Positions 57,185-62,000 of a stretch of 62,000 bases of DNA are shown piece by piece (positions within the stretch are counted from its first letter, which is position 1; each line of letters opens with the position of its first letter). Source of the DNA: Cryptomeria japonica (taxonomy: Eukaryota; Streptophyta; Pinopsida; Cupressales; Cupressaceae); the NCBI RefSeq assembly GCF_030272615.1, contig NC_081409.1, forward strand, positions 240,651,832-240,713,831, written 5' to 3'. Both the position numbers and the translations under genes were made by a program. The notes beneath the pieces are model-generated. The model ran no database searches, was not told the DNA's origin, and saw only the letters and a list, made by a program, of their open reading frames with translations.

Positions 57185-58164
57185 TTCTATTCTACAAACC
57201 CGATTTACACTTTAGTGTGAAAAGATGAGGATATGGTGTAGATTAGGATTGTAGACCTATATTACACCATATAAAAAATGCATTGGGAGACCAGGTGTAG
57301 GATGGGTCGACAAACCCGATCTACACCTTAAAGAGTGAAACCATGGTGTAGGTTGAGTCTGTAAACTTCACCAACACCAAAACAATAATAGTGCAAAGGA
57401 AAGGTCACTAGTGTTTATCGAGTTTGTAGACCCAAATGACACCTATGGCATGGTGCGGTTCGGGTTTGCAAACCCGAATAACACCATTGATGGTGTTATA
57501 AAAATTATAAAAAAACATAAACCCTGGTATGATTTCTGGTTGACAAACTCAAACCATACCACAAATTAACTGTGATGTGATTCAGGCTTTCCAAACTGAA
57601 ACACACCAACTACAAAAAGGTCAGGATCCATGGGTAAAATACGACCCAACAAAGGGGCTCAAATTGATAAAACAAAGACATTTTATGGGATAAAATCCCA
57701 ACATCTAGCATGAAAATGATAGTAAAAAGGCATGAATATGGAGATAAAATGAAAGGAAAGGAATGCAAAGTGAAAAGATGAGGGGACACCTGAAATATAA
57801 TTTGGAATTGATAAACATTTAGAAGGAAAGCACAAAACCTTGGTCTCCATGTTGCTAATCAATCTGAAAACAAACAACAAATGAGGATAGATTACCTAAA
57901 ACAAAGTAAAAAATGATGAAAGATTCCTAAACAAATTGAAGAAGGAGATAATAAATACCAAATCATTGGCAATAAACAGGTGCATTTGGGGTTTACAATT
58001 CTGATATGCACTTATGTGCATAAATAGGTGAGTGAAGTGCATTTGGGGTTTGCAAACCCAAAATACATCTACGTGCAAAGGAAAAATACAATTCGAGTTT
58101 ATAAAATTGATTGGCACTGGGAATGACAAAAAGTGTAATTCAAGTTTGTAAACCCGAATTGCAC
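57185..58164. repeat. Palindrome array, right part
   Basis: 57185-57187 is the TTC duplication. Then come 34-36-bp imperfect palindromes at 57188-57211 (partial), 57235-57269, 57293-57328, 57345-57378, 57410-57443, 57452-57485, 57526-57560, 57574-57606, 57979-58012, 58035-58070, 58086-58118 and 58132-58164. The consensus halves are GGTGTAATTCGGGTTTG and TAAACCCGAATTACACC. Start-to-start spacing is mostly 42-74 bp. The best copy (57452) has the core CGGGTTTGCAAACCCG. The gap at 57607-57978 holds no clear unit and no gene. Confidence 0.85.
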
Positions 58165-58519
58165 AAAAACACTAAGAGACCAAGAAAATTCAAACAAAGA
58201 TTCTAACATGAAAACCATGCATAAGAGGTGACTTAAAGTACCTCAAAAAGCGTGCATGGAGCTTATAAGCCATATTTTGGACAAAAAAATGTAGGGTTAC
58301 CCCAATTTTTCCCTAAGTCAAAATTGGAAACAACATTTGGCTCTGACTGGGGAATCATCTTAGATCATTCTGGAAAATGAGAAAAGGTAGTAGAATACCA
58401 AAACTCCATTTGCCTTCGTCTATCCATTGGGCCAGATTCAGGCAACACAAAAGACTGAAAGACATGAAAAACTTAAAAACAAAAAGACTCAAAAAATATT
58501 TAAAAGATATTACCAACTT
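58165..58519. other. Spacer between the palindrome array and the integrase remnant
   Basis: No gene and no further palindromes are seen. It is probably untranslated sequence downstream of pol in the minus-strand gypsy element. Confidence 0.4.
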
Positions 58520-59417
58520 TATTGAGTGAACAATTTGAGGTGTTTTCCACTATGCTACAATGAGAATAGAGTTCCATCATTATAGTCGAGCAGATAGATT
58601 CCTTTACCATGGACTTGATGAATGGTAAATGGACCCATCCATAGAGAATTGAACTTGTCCTACATCCCTTTAAGGTCATGCCTCTTGTCCCAAAGTAGAA
58701 CAAGATTTCCTACCTTGAAGTCTCTCTCCCTAGCTTTCTCATCAAAGAGAGATTTAACCTAGTTCTGATGTTCTGAAATATGATCCACTACTTGCACATT
58801 CTTTTCTTCAAGTTCCGAAAGGAACATGATGCGCTTATGCAAGGAAATTTCATAAGTCTCATCTTCAACTGCTTTAGCTAACTTCATAGCAGGTAGCTCC
58901 AAAGTAATTGGAATTTATATAGTAGTAACATAAAGAACTTGAAAAGGTGACAAACCAATAGCCCTTTCTGGATTATTATGATCTGCCCACAAAGCATCAA
59001 ATAATGCTTTATGCCATAAACGCTGATTTTCATCAACTAATTTTCTGATGATGGTCACTAAATTCTTATTACTGGACTCCGCCTGGCCATTCCCTTGTGG
59101 GTAGTAGTCTAACGAATGTGCAAGAGTAATATGATATTCAAAACATAATTGAGTTATCTAATATTACAAGAAATAAGTAGCATTGTCTGTTACTATCTTA
59201 TTGGGAACACCAAATCTACTCACAATGTTCTCTTTCATGAAGTCACACACCACTTCAGATGTAGTGTGCTTAATAGGTATCGCCTCCACCCACTTGGTGA
59301 AGTAATTTGTTGCCATGAGAATATAGTGACGAGCAACATTGGATGTAGGATGAACCGGGCCAATGAAGTCAATGACCCATTGCTGAAAAGGTTCTTCAAC
59401 CACCACTGGTTTGATAG
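58520..59417 (-). pseudogene. Ty3/gypsy integrase remnant
   Basis: Read from 59417 leftward: VVVEEPFQQWVIDFIGPVHP with the first catalytic Asp, then ATNYFTKWVEAIPIKHTTSE and FGVPNKIVTDNATYF with the second Asp. After frame breaks, YYPQGNGQAESSNKNLV carries the Glu. Further on come NPERAIGLSPF and, near 58630-58520, the C-terminal part (GKGIYLLDYNDGTLFS). Several stops interrupt it. The zinc-binding N-terminus, RT and gag are missing beyond 59418. The sequence is typical of plant gypsy integrases of the Athila/Tat kind. Confidence 0.85.
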
Positions 59418-60386
<969 letters not shown>

Positions 60387-60754
60387 ATGTTTGTTTTTCT
60401 TATAAAAATAAATTTTTATTTTAAAAACAAATTATTAAAAATAAAAACAAAAAGTTAAAATGAAGACTTAAGTAGAATGCTATATTTCCTTTATCAAGTA
60501 AAGAAATCCTAGGAATCGATGACTTCATTTTAAGTTTAGTTTCGTAAGTCAATATGAATTGACTTCAAAAAGTTTTAGTTCATTAATTAAAAAAAAAGGC
60601 CTTCATACGGAAATCATTCATTTAAAAACTAGCAATTGCACCTTGATGTCCAATGGGTATGCTGAAACAGTGTGGAAGGTCAATTAGGAAAAATAATTGA
60701 TGTATTTTTAGTATAGATTTGATTAGTACATCTAGTCAATTGCCTGGCCATATG

Positions 60755-61450
60755 GAGAGATTATATGATACAGATAGAGGGAAATATAAAAGAAAAATAT
60801 ATGGAGATATAGAGATAAAGAGGTAAAAAGATATAGATATAGAGGTCTAGGAAGAGGGAGAGAGAGAAAGAGATGGATGGACATAGAGAGAAGGAGACAT
60901 GTGTAGAGAGGTAGAAGGAGAGATAAATATAGAGAGAGATAGGGAGATATAAGGGGACATATATTGAGGGAGAGATAGAGAGAGATATAGATAGTGAGAT
61001 AGTTTCCTAAAGATATATAGATATAATGAGATATAGAGAGAGGGAGAAGGATATATAGAGACACAAAAACAAAGAGAAGTAGAGATAGACAAACAGAGGT
61101 GGGGGAGAGATAGAGAAAAGGGGAGAGAAATAGGGGGGGAGAGAAAGAGGGATAGAGAAAGAGGGAGATATATAGATATATGGGAAGAGAAGGAGAGAGA
61201 TATAGATATAAATGTAAAGAGAAAGGGAAGATAGGTAGAAATAGAGAAATATATAGGGGATAAGGAGGGAGTGAGGGAGATAGAGATGGGGAGAGATAAA
61301 GAGGGGGGGATAAATATAGGTAGGGAAAGAAAGAAGAGTTAGGTAGAGGAGGGATAGAAAGAAGGGGGAAGAGAGGGAGAGATTTAGGTAGGGGATGGAG
61401 AGAGAGAAGGGAGAGATGGAGAGAGAGAGGTGAGGGGGGGGGAGAGATTT
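60755..61450. repeat. Purine-rich GA/GATA tract
   Basis: Nearly 700 bases consist of GAGAGA, AGATATAGA and GGGGGAGAGA words on the plus strand. The open frames on the complementary strand (Leu/Ser/Tyr-rich) are low-complexity by-products. Confidence 0.9.
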
Positions 61451-62000
61451 AAATTATAAGGTAAAAATATTGTATTTTATGTAGAAACTGTTATATGTTT
61501 CAATCATATTTGATCATTAGTTATGTTAGTTGCTTTTAGACAATTGTAAATTTTGCATAACATACAATATGTAGACAACAAGTTCAATGGGAGAATAAAC
61601 TAAAATACGAAACAAAACAAGGATTCATTGTGTATGCCATTATATTTTTTATACAAAAAAGAATGTGAATGAATGTTGAATCTATTGTTAAGGTTTGTGA
61701 CATTATTTGGTGGTGGGTGCGAATTCAACTTAGCAACATATATTCAAAGTCTTTCGTGTGGCATGGATTTTAGTCTATTTTATGAAAAACCCACCTAAAC
61801 ATACTATTTCAATCACATGGAAACAACTTCCAACTAAAATGAGATCTAATCCTTTTTTAAAAAAAACAAAAAACATTCACACTCAAAATTTACAACACAA
61901 AAATGTTATTATTTTAGAAGATCAATACATGATAAAGTAATCATACAAAAACTTTTTGAAAAATATAATTTTTTTAATCTAAACATTTAAAAAGTATATT
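61451..62000. other. No recognisable feature
   Basis: AT-rich sequence with short frames only; no domain, repeat or terminus is visible up to the window end. Confidence 0.5.

Noticed and set aside
57185-58164. CRISPR-like array (regular repeats with spacers)
   Set aside because: Units are variable palindromes, spacers vary in length, and the context is a plant gypsy element; no cas genes and not a prokaryotic sequence.
60732-61092. Leu/Ser/Tyr-rich frames on the minus strand
   Set aside because: Pure low-complexity translation of the GA/GATA tract.

Overview
The window reads as nuclear DNA of a large, repeat-rich plant genome. A gymnosperm is my best guess, from the types and decay of the elements, but the sequence alone cannot name the species. 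I found no intact host housekeeping gene, no rRNA and no tRNA. Almost every recognisable coding stretch belongs to a transposable element, and most are broken by stops and frameshifts. The one long intact reading frame is a 1141-codon gag-protease gene on the minus strand (44201-47626).

Layout. (1) 1-6.9 kb: a short tandem repeat, a 5'-truncated RTE-like LINE (991-2452), dispersed repeats and a cluster of hairpin-forming repeats (5895-6640). (2) 6954-11348: a decayed Ty1/copia element of Tork/Tnt1 type whose 5' LTR has collapsed; it lies in a host repeat that has an unoccupied relative at 4.87-5.09 kb. (3) 12.96-26.2 kb: a second 5'-truncated LINE with RT and RNase H, split at 14059/22902 by a complete but dead Sirevirus-like copia element (1.6-kb LTRs, multiple polypurine tracts). 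An unrecognised coiled-coil reading frame follows the LINE RNase H. (4) About 26.75-59.42 kb: remains of a minus-strand Ty3/gypsy element, namely a 3' LTR with its PPT and a conserved hairpin, a degenerate unknown ORF, an array of 34-bp palindromes, and an integrase fragment. (5) 32028-57184: a 25-kb CACTA (En/Spm) DNA transposon inside that array. It has a 3-bp target duplication (TTC), matching CACTA termini and subterminal CGTYGGAATTCCGACG motifs. Removing it with one TTC rebuilds one 34-bp palindrome in exact register. (6) Inside the CACTA element: a decayed multi-exon gene resembling plant Ptta/En/Spm transposase proteins, interrupted by a 4.2-kb solo LTR (37559-41792, target duplication GTTCT) and, further on, by a young non-autonomous gypsy element (42261-50019, target duplication AATCT). 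(7) 59.4-62 kb: a possible further LTR edge, long CT/TA microsatellites and a 700-bp purine tract.

Relative order of events from nesting: the LINE predates the Sirevirus; the gypsy element with the palindrome array predates the CACTA; the CACTA predates the solo LTR and the gag-only element. The gag-only element carries gag and a protease-like domain but no reverse transcriptase or integrase. Its LTR, PPT and a PPT-adjacent hairpin are shared, with divergence, by the older gypsy element around it, so that lineage is a plausible past helper. Many in-frame stops in the copia elements and the CACTA gene are changes expected from cytosine deamination (CGA to TGA, CAA/CAG to TAA/TAG, TGG to TGA/TAG), consistent with long silencing by methylation. 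All calls come from reading the sequence; no database search was run.
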